Of a stretch of DNA of 64,000 nt, positions 33,374 through 47,535 are shown piece after piece. Numbering within the stretch: position 1 is the first letter of the stretch; every line of letters begins with the position of its first letter. The DNA comes from Gordius sp. MW1 (Eukaryota > Nematomorpha > Gordioida > Gordea > Gordiidae). The notes below the pieces were generated by a model, which had not been told where the DNA came from, did no database searches, and saw nothing but the letters and a program-made list of their open reading frames with translations. The position numbers and the translations under genes are program-made. The DNA lies in the NCBI GenBank assembly GCA_964036665.1, contig OZ038529.1, forward strand, positions 1,798,001-1,862,000, in the 5' to 3' direction.

Positions 33374-36300
33374 TCAGACGGGGCTAGGTCGATGAGAAGT
33401 GTTTTCTTCCTCTTCTTCGGAATCTTCATCTGGGTAGTCCACTAGGCTGGGCAAAGTAATCTGGTTAAATGTTAAGCAAACTTTAAATTTTGGCCTGTCT
33501 TCTTGACACTCAAAAATCAAGGAAAGTTGTATAGCTCTCAGACTTAGTGTTGCTCTAACACCTGAGAAAGTAGTTAAGATTTTTATTCACAACATCAAAT
33601 GTTAATTGCTGTACAATTTATAGTTTTTAGTATAACTTAAAATTATTTTTTTAATTTTCCCTAAAAATTTAGATTAAAAAAAGCCTAACACTTACATACT
33701 ATAAAAAACCATTAATGCAGTTTTTGGGTGATAAGGTTCGACCTTATAATGACAAGAATGAGTACCTAACTACCGATCAAAATTTATTAAAATATAAAGG
33801 CCACTGTTTCTACCTTGACAATTTTTAGTGCAAAAAACACCTTCCCCATAATAAATTAAAAAGAACACAAAATACAAAACCAGTACATGTAATATTACCT
33901 TATTCGACGTTGATGATTCGGCTGGCGTAAGCTTAGAGGCTGTAGATGATTTAATTTTCGTGAACGAGGATGTGAAAGTGGAAGATTTGAGACCTAGAAA
34001 ATTAGAAAGAACACGAATGAAAAAAGATACAATTCACTGCATTCTATAAATAACCTCACCGCACTAAACTCACTAAAATAGATACTATTTTTAAATTGAT
34101 AATTATCCAAAAAAACGCTTAACTACAATTTGAAATTAAAACAAGTAAAACTGCCATATTTGAACATTTATATAATCATTTAAAGACTCGACGATAAATT
34201 TCAATCAAAGTGGATTTGACTGTTGTCTTCTATAAACATTACCATTGTTGTCTGATGAGGGATCCGATTTAGGTTTGGTTTGCAAGCTAAACGATATCTG
34301 GGGCGCGAGATATTTTTTAGCTTGGAAACCTGCGTCAGAAGACTCATCTCGCGTTACGGTGGAAAAAGAGTTTTTGAAAGCCGAGTTATTAACTATCGGC
34401 GATAAGAGGCTGCTTGTGGTAGGGGGGGCAGGTGTGGACGACTTTTCAACTCCTTTAGCAATTCCTCTATCTTCAAAATTTAATAGAGAAACATCAATGA
34501 TTAATCGACGGGATGTATTGTCGAAAGCTATATATATATATATATAAAGCTTGTTGCTAAAATTGCATTTATTTCAGTTTCATAAATTTAATTAAAAATA
34601 TTCTCCCTCTTTCAACTAAATGTAACACGAAAAAAGTAGAAGCACAAAAAACAGTCACTTCACAACCCTTGAAAATGGGCTTAAATTTTCTACTGCAATC
34701 CATCTCACCCCAATAAGACTTTGATAGAAAAGTCTCAACTAAGCTAAAATCAAAAAACGTTTCCGAAAAGCTAGATATTCCACGTCCTTTTTCTTATTGC
34801 ACGATACAACTTTATATCCTTGTCCACTCTGGGCCTATTTTAAATAATAATGATATAGATCTTTGTATCTAACCAACATGCCCTTTTTAATGTTATCTTC
34901 ATATCTATAAAACTTTATAATTATGAAAAAAAATCTATTTATATACATATGTACCCTCTAACTCTCCTTCCAGCCGTTTCAATCCTATGGTAACCATATT
35001 TAACGGCGGTTCTCCTTCATTAATCTCACTTTCAAGATCTTTTAATCCTGACCCAAGTTCGATCCTTTTCTCTGCCTGGTCATTTCCCTTTTCATCTGGG
35101 TCATCTTCAGTTTCAAACCACAACTCCTCTTTCCTCCCTTCTCCCTCTTCCTCATGGGAACCATCGTCAACTGGGTAATTCCCTCCAGCGCCTCCCCTAT
35201 CTATAAGGTAACGGTTTAATCAATTATAATGAGCGCTTCTATGCAAAACAAAACTAGTCCACTTGGTGAGGCCAAAAAATGATTTTAGCTAGCATTACTA
35301 AATAAAAAAATTTGGAAACCCGATATCAAACACAATCCTGAGCGTTTTATATATATTCTAGTCTGGCCCACGAGCCAAGATAAAACAAAAACCAAAGAGT
35401 CTACTTTTAAATTCAATTTTTCGCCTCTTATGTTAAAACTTAAACCTACCCTCGTCGGGACCCAAGGAGGAAATGAAAGGTGTGCGATCATTTTTGGAAG
35501 TGACCCGCCCCTTCACGTTCAATTTGGTGGAGCTGGAATAGTAGAAGGAAGAGGTGGTAGAAATATTGTTATTGCTCGCGGAATCGATGTGTTGACCGTA
35601 ACGGGTTTTAAGCTTTCTAAAGGTGTCAACGTACGTGACTTCGCTAAAATATTTGTCGTAATAATTTTCGACCACGTGAACCAGGAGCGATTTCAAATCT
35701 TCCTAATAATGTCAAGAGTGGAAAAAAATAATGTTATGATTATAATTGATTCGCACTAAAATCTGGCGTCTTGATCATGGGCATAGGCGCAGTGAGGTTT
35801 GGAATTAAAGGGGGGCAATAATGATTTAAGGGAGGGGCATAATGTTAATTTTTTAATATTTTAGCCATAATTTTATGAAAAAAGGATTTATGGATTTAGA
35901 GAGGAACAGCCGCCCCTTCCTGGCTACGCCCATGATCATGGGCTTAGGATAATAGTTATGATTAAGTAAAGTGGACGGGTAAAATAATAAATTCTTTTAT
36001 AATTTAGTATTAATTTGCACATAAATATCATTTTCGTGGGATTTAAGCAGTGGCCCTTCTCCGCTTCTCTTAAAACCACATCTTAAATTCACACATAATT
36101 ACTGCAATCAATACTTAATAATAATTGTAGATGTTCCATACAGTTATTGTTGCAAACATAATCAAGAAATTTAAAAAGGATACTTTACTTTGTTATCATG
36201 AGTTATGAGAAAATTTTGTTTTACCAACGTAGATTGACACTTAGGGGGAGATCTCGATTATTAATTTATAAACAAAAAGCGAGCCCATAAACACAGAATA

Positions 36301-39300
36301 TGTATATATCAAGGCATGGGCGTAGCCAGGGAGAGGCAGGGAGGGGCGGCTGCCCTTCCCCTCTACATCCAAAAAAGTCTTTACTTCAATGTAATTATGA
36401 AATTTTAAATAAAAATCATATTGTCCCTACCTTAAATCAGCCCCCCCCCTCTAATCCAAATCCCAACCACGCCCATGTATACATTGGCGTTGGAATTAAA
36501 GGGGAGGGGCAATAATGATTTAGGGAAGAGCAAAATGATCATTTTTTGAAATTTTAGCCATAATTTCAAAATTTCAACAAATTTTCAGATTTAGAGGAAG
36601 ACAGCCGGCCTCCCTGCAACCCCTTAGCTACGCCCGACTAAACAGCAAATGTCATAAATGAGCTCGACCGACAATTGGGGAAGACTTACCGTGTAAATGA
36701 AGTCGAAAAGTTCTAGGATGGCGGAATTTAGTAGATTGTAACGGTCACCGTTAGCTTGAAAAGCTTCAACCACGGAGGCAAATAGGTGTCCACGCACTAT
36801 GTACCTATTGTAAAACTCATCTTTTAGCGCTACTATTTGACGCATGAGACGCAAGGCGCACAGGACGAGAAAATGGTGGCGGGATTGGGTTAGAATGAGC
36901 ACGCGTCGAAGGAGATCTTTGTTTATGAAGTAATTTTTGGAGTGAAAGGTGTGGTGCGAGACGTAAAACGATAAGATTTCCACGATAACGCTAAGCAAGT
37001 GGGCCGTCCTGTAGTCGTCTAGCATAGAGCATATTAATAAAGAGAACAAATTATTGTGCCCAGTATTTAATTCAATTTTATTAATCTTATTAATTACTGA
37101 GGTACTGAGCATTGTTATAAAATTACTAAACAATGCTATATAATTACTGAGCAGTATTACTAAATTACTGAGCAATTTATTGTAAATTAACGGTGCATTT
37201 ATGAATTATTTACTGCACACTTAAATAAATTACTATTTTACTGTGCATTTTTGAATTTCTTACTGTGCACTTAAATATCATCCATTAATAAATAATATCA
37301 TTATAATGTATCACATATTATAATATGTTGCCAAGTGTAGTCACCATCAAATTTATTAGATTATATTCAATAATAATTAAAAATTAGGTGGAACGCCTAA
37401 CATAAATTGGGTATTTTGCATTTAATGCGTTGTGTCCAAATCTATAGATAAAATTGTATCGGGTTTAAAATCGTTTCCAATCATATTTAAGTAAAATAAA
37501 ACTTACAATTTTTAAAAACATGTGATTAGATAATATGGACGATATCTTTATAGTATAAGTTAATTGTTTAAATGGCAATTATAAATTTCTAGTTGCTACA
37601 AACGCTTATCACAAGTAAATCTTATTCATACCTTTAGTCGGCTCTTTGCAAGTTGTGTTGGCGAATAATGGGGCTGTTAAAATGTGCATGTTGTATTTGT
37701 AAAAGTAACTCAGGAAATCGGTCTTTTCATTTTTCTAAAACAAAAAAAAACAAAATTATTTGGACTCTTACTAATTGTTATTTCGAATTGGCGTTGCACT
37801 TAGTGGGAAGCAGACGATTGTAATAACACCTTAAATCGTTTGTTAATTAAATTATAACTCTTCCACGATTGTTTTTAAATACTTCGAGTAAAGCCATAAT
37901 CTGTTTTACATATTTTTGCTCGCAAAAACCAAAGATTTAATCGCCGAATTCGCACTCAGACGTCGTAGGCAAATAACAAAATTATGGGATAACTTTTAGT
38001 TATGGTGTTTACTTAAACAGCTTGAATGCACAATTATGAGAACCCAAAATCTTAGCTTTATATATGACCCTTCTATATGCCTAAAATGCATCCAAGGAAG
38101 ATATTCACACTTATATAATAAATATTGTTTGTTAATTATCTTTAAAATCTGTTTAGATCATAATTTAATCCAATCACCATACCCATATATAGGATTTCAG
38201 CCCTTTTAACGTGTAAGTTTATAAATTTCAATGAATAAAGGTGTCATATATTGTGAATATATGGAAGACGACAAATTAATATCACTTTTATATTATTGCT
38301 ATAATTATATTTTAATAGAGTAAACAAAAACTGAGTTGGTAAAATCATATGTTTTTCAGTTTTTGTTTTTTAATCATCTTTTTTTTTAAAAGTCCCACCC
38401 CTTCCCCTCAATATAATTTATCAAAAATATCCTATTTCTCTTATCCTCGACTGATTTATTATCATAACCACATCTTAACGCATAATATCATATATTATCA
38501 TTTTAAAAATTAGGGGAAACCGGGGCTACTTTAGCCATAAAAAATTAAATCGCTTAAAAACTAAAAACAATTTTTCCAATTTTTTTGTTGGAATATATTT
38601 TTAAGGTCTTCTTTTACTATAGGAAAAAATTTGGAGGGAAATAAGTAATAGTTTTCTCACAAATTAAGTTTAAAAAAATAAAAATCCAAAATTTTAAAAA
38701 TGTCTGGGGCTAGTCATAGCCGTTAGATTAACTCTGACGTTTTCACTTCTTATTAGTGTATGCTAACTCAAATCAATAAAAATATTGTTTCATTATAAAA
38801 AATGTAGAAAATGCGAATGTAATATGATTATTTTTTAATAAACAAAGGGTCAAGATGACAATCTGACTTAGGAACACTTAAAAGACGGATTTAGCAATGG
38901 AATATAATTTCTATTCCAAATAACACTAAGTTAGATTATTAAACAAAATTTTTTGTTTTTTAAATCTTGTCATTTGTAAGACACAGTGAAAAATGGCTAG
39001 AACTAGCCCCTCTCCGACTAGCCCCGACCCCTGAAATTTAAGATGTTATATTGCATATAAAAATTAATCATTAAAGGGTTTTTATATAAAAAATCTCCCT
39101 TTATAAGATAAAAGTTAAATCAATCCAAAATATTCAGCCAAAAAAATTTTATGTGCAAAATAAGAATTTTTGTAAAGGCTACTAATAGTCCCGAAAAATC
39201 GTTTTTTCTCAATAAAAATTTTAAATTTTATTTTTTCTAAACAAAAATTTTTTTACTTATGCCTTATGGAAAAATACACATATATGGTTGAAATTTTGAT

Positions 39301-42300
39301 TTAATATCATTCATTATTATTTTAGAAAATAATTAAAAAGATAATAGTAACCCCGGGCTACGACTAGCTCCGGTCTCCCCTATTACTTTTTTCTCTTTAA
39401 ATTTATAGAGGCAATTACGTTTATGGAGGCAATCATATTTTCGGGGTCAGCTATAGTCCTGAGGATCAGAGAAATTTGTAGGGCGTTACTAAGTTCGGGG
39501 TCAGGGTCGCAAATCATTTGTTCGATGAGGAGATTGAGGAAATACGTACTTTCGTCTGCGTTGTTCTCGCATTCCTTCAGGATGTATTCGCGAATTTGAG
39601 AGGGGCTGAACTCCACCAAATACCAAACGATATCCACTATGGCATTTCGCGTTACTTCATCATCCGAAGGCTTACGAAAAACGTTAAATGAGCTTAGAAA
39701 ACGCTAAAACACGTGTGTAGAAGCCGAAAGAAGGGAAAATAGTAGATATTTAATAAATATTAAAATTAATATTTTAGCTGATTTAAAATTACCAAAACGT
39801 TCTCCAAAGCCGAGAGGATGCCCCGATTTAAGATAGTTTTCAAGAAGGTATCCCTACTTTGGGTTTGCAAAGTTTGAGAGAAGGTGCAAAATTCCTTGAG
39901 AAAACTAATCAAACTACGCCTTTGCTCGATAGTACTATCCTCGCTGACGAGACGGGTGAATAGTTCTTTGAGCAATGGTTCATCTTCTTGAATTTGATTT
40001 ACGATTTCGAGCTTGTTAAAGAAGATAAAAGAGGTCAGCGAAGATAGGACGTTCTCTTCGAATAGGCTAGGCTGGGGGAAGATGACGTCTTGGATGTATT
40101 GTAACCGATAGGTTTGGTGTATTTTGCGAAGTACTTCGGGGTTTGTTATGGGTACCGCTTGACGAAAAACGGCTTCCTTCAACACGTATTCCCTGTGACG
40201 ACGCCTTACACCTCCACCCACCTTCGGACTAGAGTCTGAAGATGTAACCACGGATTCGATATCGGAATTAGTGCTTATTTCGAGAGCGGCGTTGTCGCTC
40301 GACGCCGTAGCCGAAATAAGAGCGGTGGAAGAGCTTATTTCTGACGTTTGAGTAACGCTCGCCGCTCCTTGGTCTACGTCCATGGGTGTGAGAGAGGTGA
40401 GGTCGTTTGACGCCGATAAGACGCTCGGATCGTATTCCAAACAGCCGATGACGTCAACTATGGCGTCGTCAGATACGAGCAATTCGAGTACGGCGTTACG
40501 ATTCAGGAGAAATAGATTTTTGAGGATTTGATACATGTGATGCAAGCCTTCGGTATGCTCCAAATCCTCGCAAGTCCGAAATAGTTGTAGCAGCTGAGGC
40601 ACGTAGGCTTGAGCTTCTAGCGCCGACGCTAAACGCTCACGCCTATTAGCCTGAGCTATGCCAGTTCCCAGCCCACCGAAACCGCTCACGTGTTCCGCTA
40701 TAACGTCCGCTATTTGAGGCAAATGACTCAAGTCGCAGGGGGGCAAGAGGGAAGGGTTTGAGGTGTTGGGGAGCGTTGTAGCGTTGTAAAAGTAATCTTT
40801 ACCGGAGGAGGAGGGAGCGGAGGAGCGTTCTATGTAGGAATTGAAAGCTGCAGCGCTAGAAGGGATGTCGTAGGTTAGGGAGGATGACGCCGCAGTGACG
40901 CTGCTACACAAACTTATGCGCGCGTCAGCTTCGGCGTCGAGCGCTGCCATAAAATCGTCGTCTTCGTCGGCGTCATGAGCGTCAGCGTCGTAAGTAGGAG
41001 AGGGGTCAGCGTTACAGACGCCATTTTCGTAGGGAAAATCGAGAGGGGTGGTCTCTTCTTTGCGCTGCTTCTTCCACGCTCGAGCGTTGTGAGCGCTAGC
41101 GCTTTTACGCGGAGTGTCAGGGCGTTTTTTAGCGCTAGCGCCTACGGCCAGCTCTCTTTTAGGCGACACACCTACATCTCCCCCACCACCCAGACCCGTT
41201 TTATCGACGTTATTCGCTAATTCATCTTCCGCAAACATATCGGCTAGAAAAACGAAATCGATAATATAAACTAAAGATTCACAATTAATCCATCGAAGAT
41301 TTATATCTTTAATGGTTTAGATTTGAAATTTTTATTGGAATCAGACCCAAAACCTTTTATATAATTGTGGAATATAAACTAAAAGTTTAGCTTATCAGTT
41401 TGGACATAAAATTATTGATATTTTAGAAATACGCTCTCTCTCCCAAATTACACGTTTAAACTAGGATAAAAACTTTTAAAAACTACAAAAAAATTAAAAT
41501 GTTCTCAATACCAAGTCATATGCACAAAATAAAAAGATTCAAATTTTAACCAAATTATAAAATATTTTAAAAATTTAAAGTCAATATTTATGGAGACTAC
41601 ACTGCTTAAGGTGCTCAATATTACATTTGTTGTGGTCATCTTTACCGTTTTCGGTTTCAAGTTCGTCATCTTCATAATCGTCTAAAATGGCGTCGGGATC
41701 TTTGCCCTGTACCTAATGACAAAATAACTCGGATTTTTAAAATCAATTTAAAAATTTTAAATTTATATAAATTTATGAAGCAAATTTTAATTAAATATAA
41801 AAGTATTAAAAATAAATGAAGGTGAGTAAAATAAAATATAAATTAAATTTTTTCAATTTTATATAAAATTATATGAATTTTAATTTTTTCTAAATAGCAA
41901 ATTTATCCTCTGCTTTGAAATATTGGGGGCTATCAAAAAAAGATGCATTTCAACAATTTTAAATAAAAACTTTTGTGTTTTTTTAAATATCAACTATTTA
42001 ATTAAGGATGATATATCAGGTGACTAACAATTACTATAAACAAAAATATAATATTTACTATCCTATAAATGTAATGTTACAAGCAGAGGCCTAAATGCTC
42101 AGTTACTTAAGTAACATAATTTAGGTTAATAGTTATAATAGATCTTCATAGCTTTAAATATTAGATCATTGATTCTTTCAAGTAATTTCTATATGTAATA
42201 ATGTGATATTTTACTTAGAGAAAAAGTGTAAAATTCAAACATGAATTATTAAAAAGAAGGATCCAATTATTTTTAAATTTTAAACAGCCTTTGAGCTAAT

Positions 42301-43132
42301 GATAAGTTTTAATGTGCAATAAAATATTCAAACATCAATAAATATTAGATTTAATAAAATTATTTTTTAAGAAACTTTACATAAAAAACTCAGCCAATAC
42401 AAAGTATGATCTATTATTTTACAATATTAAAAAAATACCAAATATCCACATATGATCTTATATCCATCATAAAAATGTTTAAATAATTAATTTAATGAAT
42501 ATTAGCAGATATAAGATATTTGTATTTACTAATGAAACTTACTTCACATATTTTAGTCCATATTTCATCACGACCTTCTTTTTCTTGAAAACTTAAAGCT
42601 ACATCACTACCTTCTTCATTAGTCCAGACAATTAAGGTGTCCTATAAAGTAATATAATAATCCATTTACTCACTTATATAATTTTCATTAGTTTAAAACA
42701 AAAGTTAATAAATATTAATGCCATCTTAACCATATAGTTAACAATATTTAATACGTAAAAAATTTATTTGAAATTTTAAAAAGATATAAGAACTTAATTA
42801 TTATAAAACTAAAATATTTAATTGTGTAAGTATAATATACTTGTTGTTTTTGATAGGTAATATCCTGCAATATTTTACTATTTAATAGTACAGAAGCTAA
42901 AATATTTTAATATGAGATTAAAAATAACAGTACTACCATCAGTTTCGGATTTAACCATTAAAATAAGATCTTTTGTATCACCCGCAGATTGAATAGTCTG
43001 TGGGATTACATGTCCAGTACCTTTATCATCCCACACACGTTTTTCATTTAAAGAATATAATTTAACTCTATGCCGAGTTTCATTCATGAGGGTAGCATGC
43101 AGACTCGCATTTAAAACATATGATGGAAACAT
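33374..43132 (-). CDS. PPP4R3/SMEK: Protein phosphatase 4 regulatory subunit 3 (SMEK/falafel), complete
   Basis: Thirteen exons on the minus strand: 43132-42937, 42896-42841, 42641-42543, 41712-41646, 41243-39793, 39670-39419, 37734-37632, 37018-36690, 35702-35450, 35200-34956 (or 34955), 34527-34243, 33993-33899, 33460-33374. Phases are consistent, giving about 1172 residues. Exons 1-3 encode the PH/EVH1-like domain (RRVWDD-type core [12 protein letters not shown], then [11 protein letters not shown]). Exon 5 encodes the SMK-1 domain ([55 protein letters not shown]). Exons 6-9 are the armadillo-like region ([36 protein letters not shown]). The end is acidic ([12 protein letters not shown]). 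The protein directs PP4 to chromatin and other substrates. It is longer than human (833) because of Ser/acidic insertions in exon 5. Intron 1 is 40 bp. A second Met at 43087 aligns better with known starts. Confidence 0.96.
35776..35945. mobile_element. Poly-G/'GGCTACGCCCATG' MITE in SMEK intron 8
   Basis: ATGGGCATAGGCGCAGTGAGG on the left is a degenerate head and CCTGGCTACGCCCATGATC is the right end, about 170 bp apart. Internal GGAATTAAAGGGGGG and GGGAGGGGCATAATG are shared with the copies at 36493 and 62800. Confidence 0.6.
36310..36635. mobile_element. Two adjacent poly-G MITE copies in SMEK intron 8
   Basis: The first copy runs from GCATGGGCGTAGCCAGGGAG (36314) to CCACGCCCATG (36476). 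A second follows directly, from GGCGTTGGAATTAAAGGGG to CCTTAGCTACGCCC (36632). Both lie upstream (in plus coordinates) of SMEK exon 8 and do not touch splice sites. Confidence 0.6.
37735..39418. other. SMEK intron 6, 1684 bp
   Basis: The longest SMEK intron. AT-rich, with repeated GGGGCTA(C/G)T...TAGCC motifs near 38520, 38707, 39005 and 39350, which may be a decayed repeat. No second gene seen. Confidence 0.5.
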
Positions 43133-44970
43133 TTACAAACTGTCATTACGCAGCGATGATAAGTTTGAAGTATTATTTAACAAGAATAGATGAATTGGAT
43201 TACTAATATTTGCGCCATTGGAACTTTTTTTAAATAGTAATTGAAGTTTTAAAGCAAAGCACTTGCTAACTAAGAGCTTGGTAAAATCACTTTGTTATTC
43301 GTTGCTACTATTATACAAGGATTATAAAAGTTAGGCATATGGGTCAATAAATTTTCCCGGCATGATAATATAAGTTAAACTTTAAAAATTGTGAGTAATT
43401 TGGAGCTGATTGACCCAGTCATATGGCTTCTATCCATTTTTTCATATTCCGTTGATGTATTTAAAGTCGTTTTTTATATTTCTTTAACCTTGTGTATATA
43501 AATATATATGAATTAAATTTAAGTAAGGGTTTCGATGATGTTCTCCAAAGCAGGCTACGCAAATGACAATTTTTTTACCAGCAAAATCAGGACGATTAGG
43601 AATACGTTACGGCATATCCCTAGCTGCTTTTAAATCCTTATATTTGTTTAAGGGTTGATTTTCACGCTCGCAACACAAAATTTCGATCGCCTGCTAACTC
43701 ACGCTTTGACCCGAGACCATTCTTTAAAAGTTCAAGACAGAAGGATTGGGATTCTAATCTAGAATCGCCTTAACTATTATCGAGCAGCGGTGATTGCCAG
43801 CATTACAATTAGGTCCATCACTTTTGACGGATTGGCCACGAGTGGCTTAAATCCTATCCAAGCAAGCTTTCAAAAATGTTGCTTGACGACTTTGAGTTTT
43901 ATAGCTTTAGGGTAGGGAGTTATATCCTATGGAATTTTATTGTTGGAAAAGTAACACCCAAGTAGATGAGTAAAGCAGGCACCCTCAAAACTGCTTTGCT
44001 ATAAATTTGAATTTATGAGGTAATCCAAGATGCCCTTATAAGGGCCAAAGGCCCCTCAATCCTTGAGCCGGATCCTTTTCTGAAAGGGTTAAAGTGCCCT
44101 GACGGCTCCTTTCAAGTCTCTTGACAAAATTGTTTATCCCTTATATGTAGAGCTGGTTAAAGTTACTTTTACACAAGAAGTAGTTAGGTTGCAGTAACTT
44201 TCAACAAAATATGTAGCTAATTAGGGTTACAGTTATATTTTTCTAAAAGTAACCGAATACATTCAGAATAATTACATTTTAGGTTATGCAGTTGCATTTT
44301 TCTGGGATTTAATAAAGCATAATTTATAATTATAATTTATGCATAATTTCGTATAAAAATTCGAATGAGACATTCAAGATTATCATCTAATAAACTAAAG
44401 CGCTTCCACAGATATTAATTGAGCCTAGCATTAATTTGCTAAAAAGTTATTTTAATCTAGAATTATTAACCTATATCATTAAAGAACGACCAATATTATT
44501 ATTACTAAATGATGCATTTATTAGGTGCCTCAGATTTTGTGAAATTAAAAAAACCATGCTGGTGGATTTGATCTCTTCTAGACTTTGCACCTGGCGAGAA
44601 ATTAAAAAATCTATGATTCAAAGTATTTTCCATAATATATTTGTTTTCTTCTTATTCGGATCCTAGTCCAATTTGTCTAGATCCTATGTTAAATCGGCTC
44701 GAATATATTTTCATATTATATAAATTTGAAAATTGAATTAGTATATATTTGAACCATTTATTAATCCTTCCTACTATAACCTCTTTCAAAATTTAAAACC
44801 AATTAAGATGACACTATATACATGCATTCTTTATCTTTTAAAAATTCAACAGCTTTAGATAAGGATTCAAATATCTTTTGATTGCTATGTAATTTAATTT
44901 TTTTTTGTCCGTCCGTCCGTCCGTCTTGTCCGACCTGCAATTTTTCGATAATTGCCTTGCCACTAATATC
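43133..44970. other. Intergenic between SMEK and the second gypsy element
   Basis: No gene recognised. The stretch 43530-44110 is less AT-rich but has stops in all frames. A (GTCC)n microsatellite lies at about 44907-44924 next to a GCTATGTAATTTAA repeat core. Confidence 0.45.
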
Positions 44971-44974
44971 CGCA

Positions 44975-46375
44975 GGTCCACCCCCAAAAGGGAAGGACTA
45001 CATCTACTTGAGGATTTCTAAAGTCCCGATTAAATATTTTATTTAATGACTACGCTACACAAAATAATATTATATTGAATAATGAATTGATTAATGATGA
45101 ATGTGCTTTCCTTCTTTTATAATAACACTACGATAAAAATTAATAATAACATGAATGCGCTTTTTTTAACGAATTAAATAATAACCAGCGCTTGCAAATT
45201 CATGTTAATAAAATACGCTTTAGATTCTATACTAATATAACGCGAAGGCCATTAAAGGTGCTCGATCAAAATGGGTAATAAAATCTATTTTAATCGTAGA
45301 GGGATTTGGCACAATAGCGTATATTTATATGCGTGTGTGTGGGGGGGGGGGAATAAACAAACCAACAAAAATAAATAAGCTAATAAACAATCGTGTGTTA
45401 CGCGTAAAGTAATAAAAATAAGTAATAATAATTCAGGGAGGTGGAAATACCACACCTCCCCCTTTATCGAGAAGTCAAAGACTTGAAGTCCTGCCGATCC
45501 GATAAAGGTACAGGGGTAACAATTTTAGTTCGAGGTCGAGGCGGTTTAACCTAAGGGTCGAGGCGGCGATCTACCTTATTTCTTAATCAAAGTTCAAATA
45601 AATCATAGGTATAACAAACAATATAATTTTTAAACAATTGCTGACATCTAGCCCATTCATTTAATTTATCGTTCTGCTTTTGCCCTCGGAACTGATTCAT
45701 GGCAACTGATTTCAATGAAATCCTGCACTGTGAATTAGTTGGGGTACTTCATGGCTACTGGACGTCGTCCCAGCTCTATACGCATGGCTACTGGACGTTG
45801 TCCCAGCTCTATAAAGCATCACTGGGCAACAGCTTCAACCAAAATTATAATTAATATATACTAAATCATCATCAAAAGGCTGTACCGTTTTACTTCTATT
45901 TTATACCTAGATTATGACTTGCCATTTTTTTAAAAATTATCAATTCTCTCGCCACCCCTTCCTAATTTTTATAAAAACATGCGCAAACCGCCAATAATAA
46001 TAATAATAAAAGAAAACGGGGGGTTTGGTTTAATATTGGTTAATAAAACCGCCATATCATTAATATATGTGAAAAAAAAATCAAGTAAAATCTCTTACAA
46101 TCATATTTAAGTATCGAATAATTGGTGTGAATCTATTTTTCATTTGTTGACACTCAGGTATGCTTCAGTCTGGGTGGGTATTTGCTTAAGAATTTTTCCC
46201 TTTCGTTAGGTGTATTCGTGTCTGAGAATATTTCTTGCACTGAATTAACGAACGGAATAGCGAAGTGATTAAGGATTTTCATTCGTTTGAAGAATTTTGC
46301 CAGTATTTTGTTTTGGAGTTGGTTGCCGAAGGTTCAATTGATCTAGTTCGTGGTTCGATTGCTTTTTAATCCGGC
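44975..46375 (-). mobile_element. LTR-related block of the second gypsy element (left)
   Basis: Begins with AGGTCCACCCCCAAAAGGGA and carries blocks shared with the right LTR: GATGGGTAATAAAATCT-like, a poly-G tract near 45341, CCTCCCCCTTTATCGA, GGTCGAGGCGGCGATCTACC and TCTCTCGCCACCCC. The two blocks are diverged, so either the insertion is old or two subfamilies are present. A second copy of the head (CCGCAGGTCCTCCCCCAAAA) starts at 46390. Confidence 0.5.
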
Positions 46376-46571
46376 GCCACTAATAAATCCGCAGGTCCTC
46401 CCCCAAAAGGGAAAGACTATAGAAGGCAGAGTTTGGCACAATAGCGTATATTTATATGCGTGTGTGGGGGGGGGAATAAACAAACCAACAAAAATAAATA
46501 AGTTAATAAACAATCGTGTGTTACGCGTAAAGTAATAAAAATAAGTAATGATAATTCAGGGAGGTGGAAAC

Positions 46572-47535
46572 CAGAGGTCAGAAATGCCCGGCCCGGCCCG
46601 CTGCCCGGCCCGCCCGGCCCGGCCCACGGGCCGGGCCGGGCCGGGCAACTGTCTTAAGTTTTACTTTTCGGACGGGCCCGGGCGGGCACGCTGATAAGAT
46701 TCGGGCAATTCGGGCATGCCAAAAATTTTATCAAAATGATTTTCCCCGAAAAAAGAAAAATTCGCTATGGGCTGATGATGAAGATGATACAGCATTAGAT
46801 GAGATCAATTCATACTTGAATGATGTTTTAGACAAGGACGTGGATGAAAAATTTTCCCTTTTAATATGGTGGAAAATTAAAGAAAACAAGTCACATTAAA
46901 GTTATCTAAAATTATAACTATTTTAGGTATCCTAAATTAGCAAGATTAACAAAAATACTCTTTGCCATCCCGGCGACGAGTGCTGCAAGTGAAAGAAGTT
47001 TCTCTATCGCAGGAAGATTAATAGAGGAAAGACGCACAAGATTATCCCCGGAAATTGTCGACGATTTTTTATTTTTACATAATAATTATGAATAATAAAA
47101 TATTGTCATCTTTGTTCTGAACAATATGCCATTAGTTAATGCTTATTTTGTAATAGTGGTTAAAAGATTTTGGGATTGGATAATTTCTAGTCTAACGGGC
47201 AAATTTTATTAATAAGGTCGGGCAGCTCTAATGATTTGGGCATGGCTGAGCGGACACTTAGAAGGGTTCAGGCGGGGAATTTAGTTAAAAATTTAGACCG
47301 GGCCGGGTTTGGGCAGAAAAATTTTAACAAATCCGACCTCTATTTGCGACCTCACAAATTCGGGACTAACGGGCAAATTTAATATTTCGGGCCGGGCAAT
47401 TCGGGCAGCTTTAACGATTCGGGCGGGCCCGGGCGGACACTTAGATGGGTTCGGGCGGGCTCGGGCGGGCAGATTAATTATAAAATCGGGCCGGGCCGGG
47501 TTCGGGCTGAAAAATTCTAACAAATCTGACCTCTG
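46572..47535 (+). mobile_element. hAT element remnant, 964 bp, perfect 8-bp duplication
   Basis: Perfect terminal CAGAGGTCAGA / TCTGACCTCTG inverted ends, flanked by identical GTGGAAAC (46564-46571 and 47536-47543). Each end has a GGGCCGGGCC / CCCGGCCCG subterminal array. The interior keeps only the last part of a transposase. It interrupts the LTR-like block of gypsy element 2. Confidence 0.92.
46786..47095 (+). pseudogene. hAT transposase C-terminal dimerisation domain, frameshifted
   Basis: The first part reads LDEINSYLNDVL ... LLIWWKIKEN and stops. After a frame change, AIPATSAASERSFS ... RTRLSPEIVDDFLFLHNN follows, then a stop. The W-x-x-hydrophobic WWK and the PATSA-SER-FS block are the hallmark of the hAT C-terminal domain. 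The catalytic region is absent, so the copy is non-functional. Confidence 0.85.

Noticed and set aside
36624-37175. A separate 183-codon gene starting MLSNLVILL
   Set aside because: The N-terminal part is intron; the conserved segment is SMEK exon 8, beginning at the acceptor before 37018.
46564-46899. Open frame through the GCCCGGCCCG array at 46564
   Set aside because: It is a Pro/Ala/Arg/Gly low-complexity reading of the transposon end; only its last part is hAT transposase.
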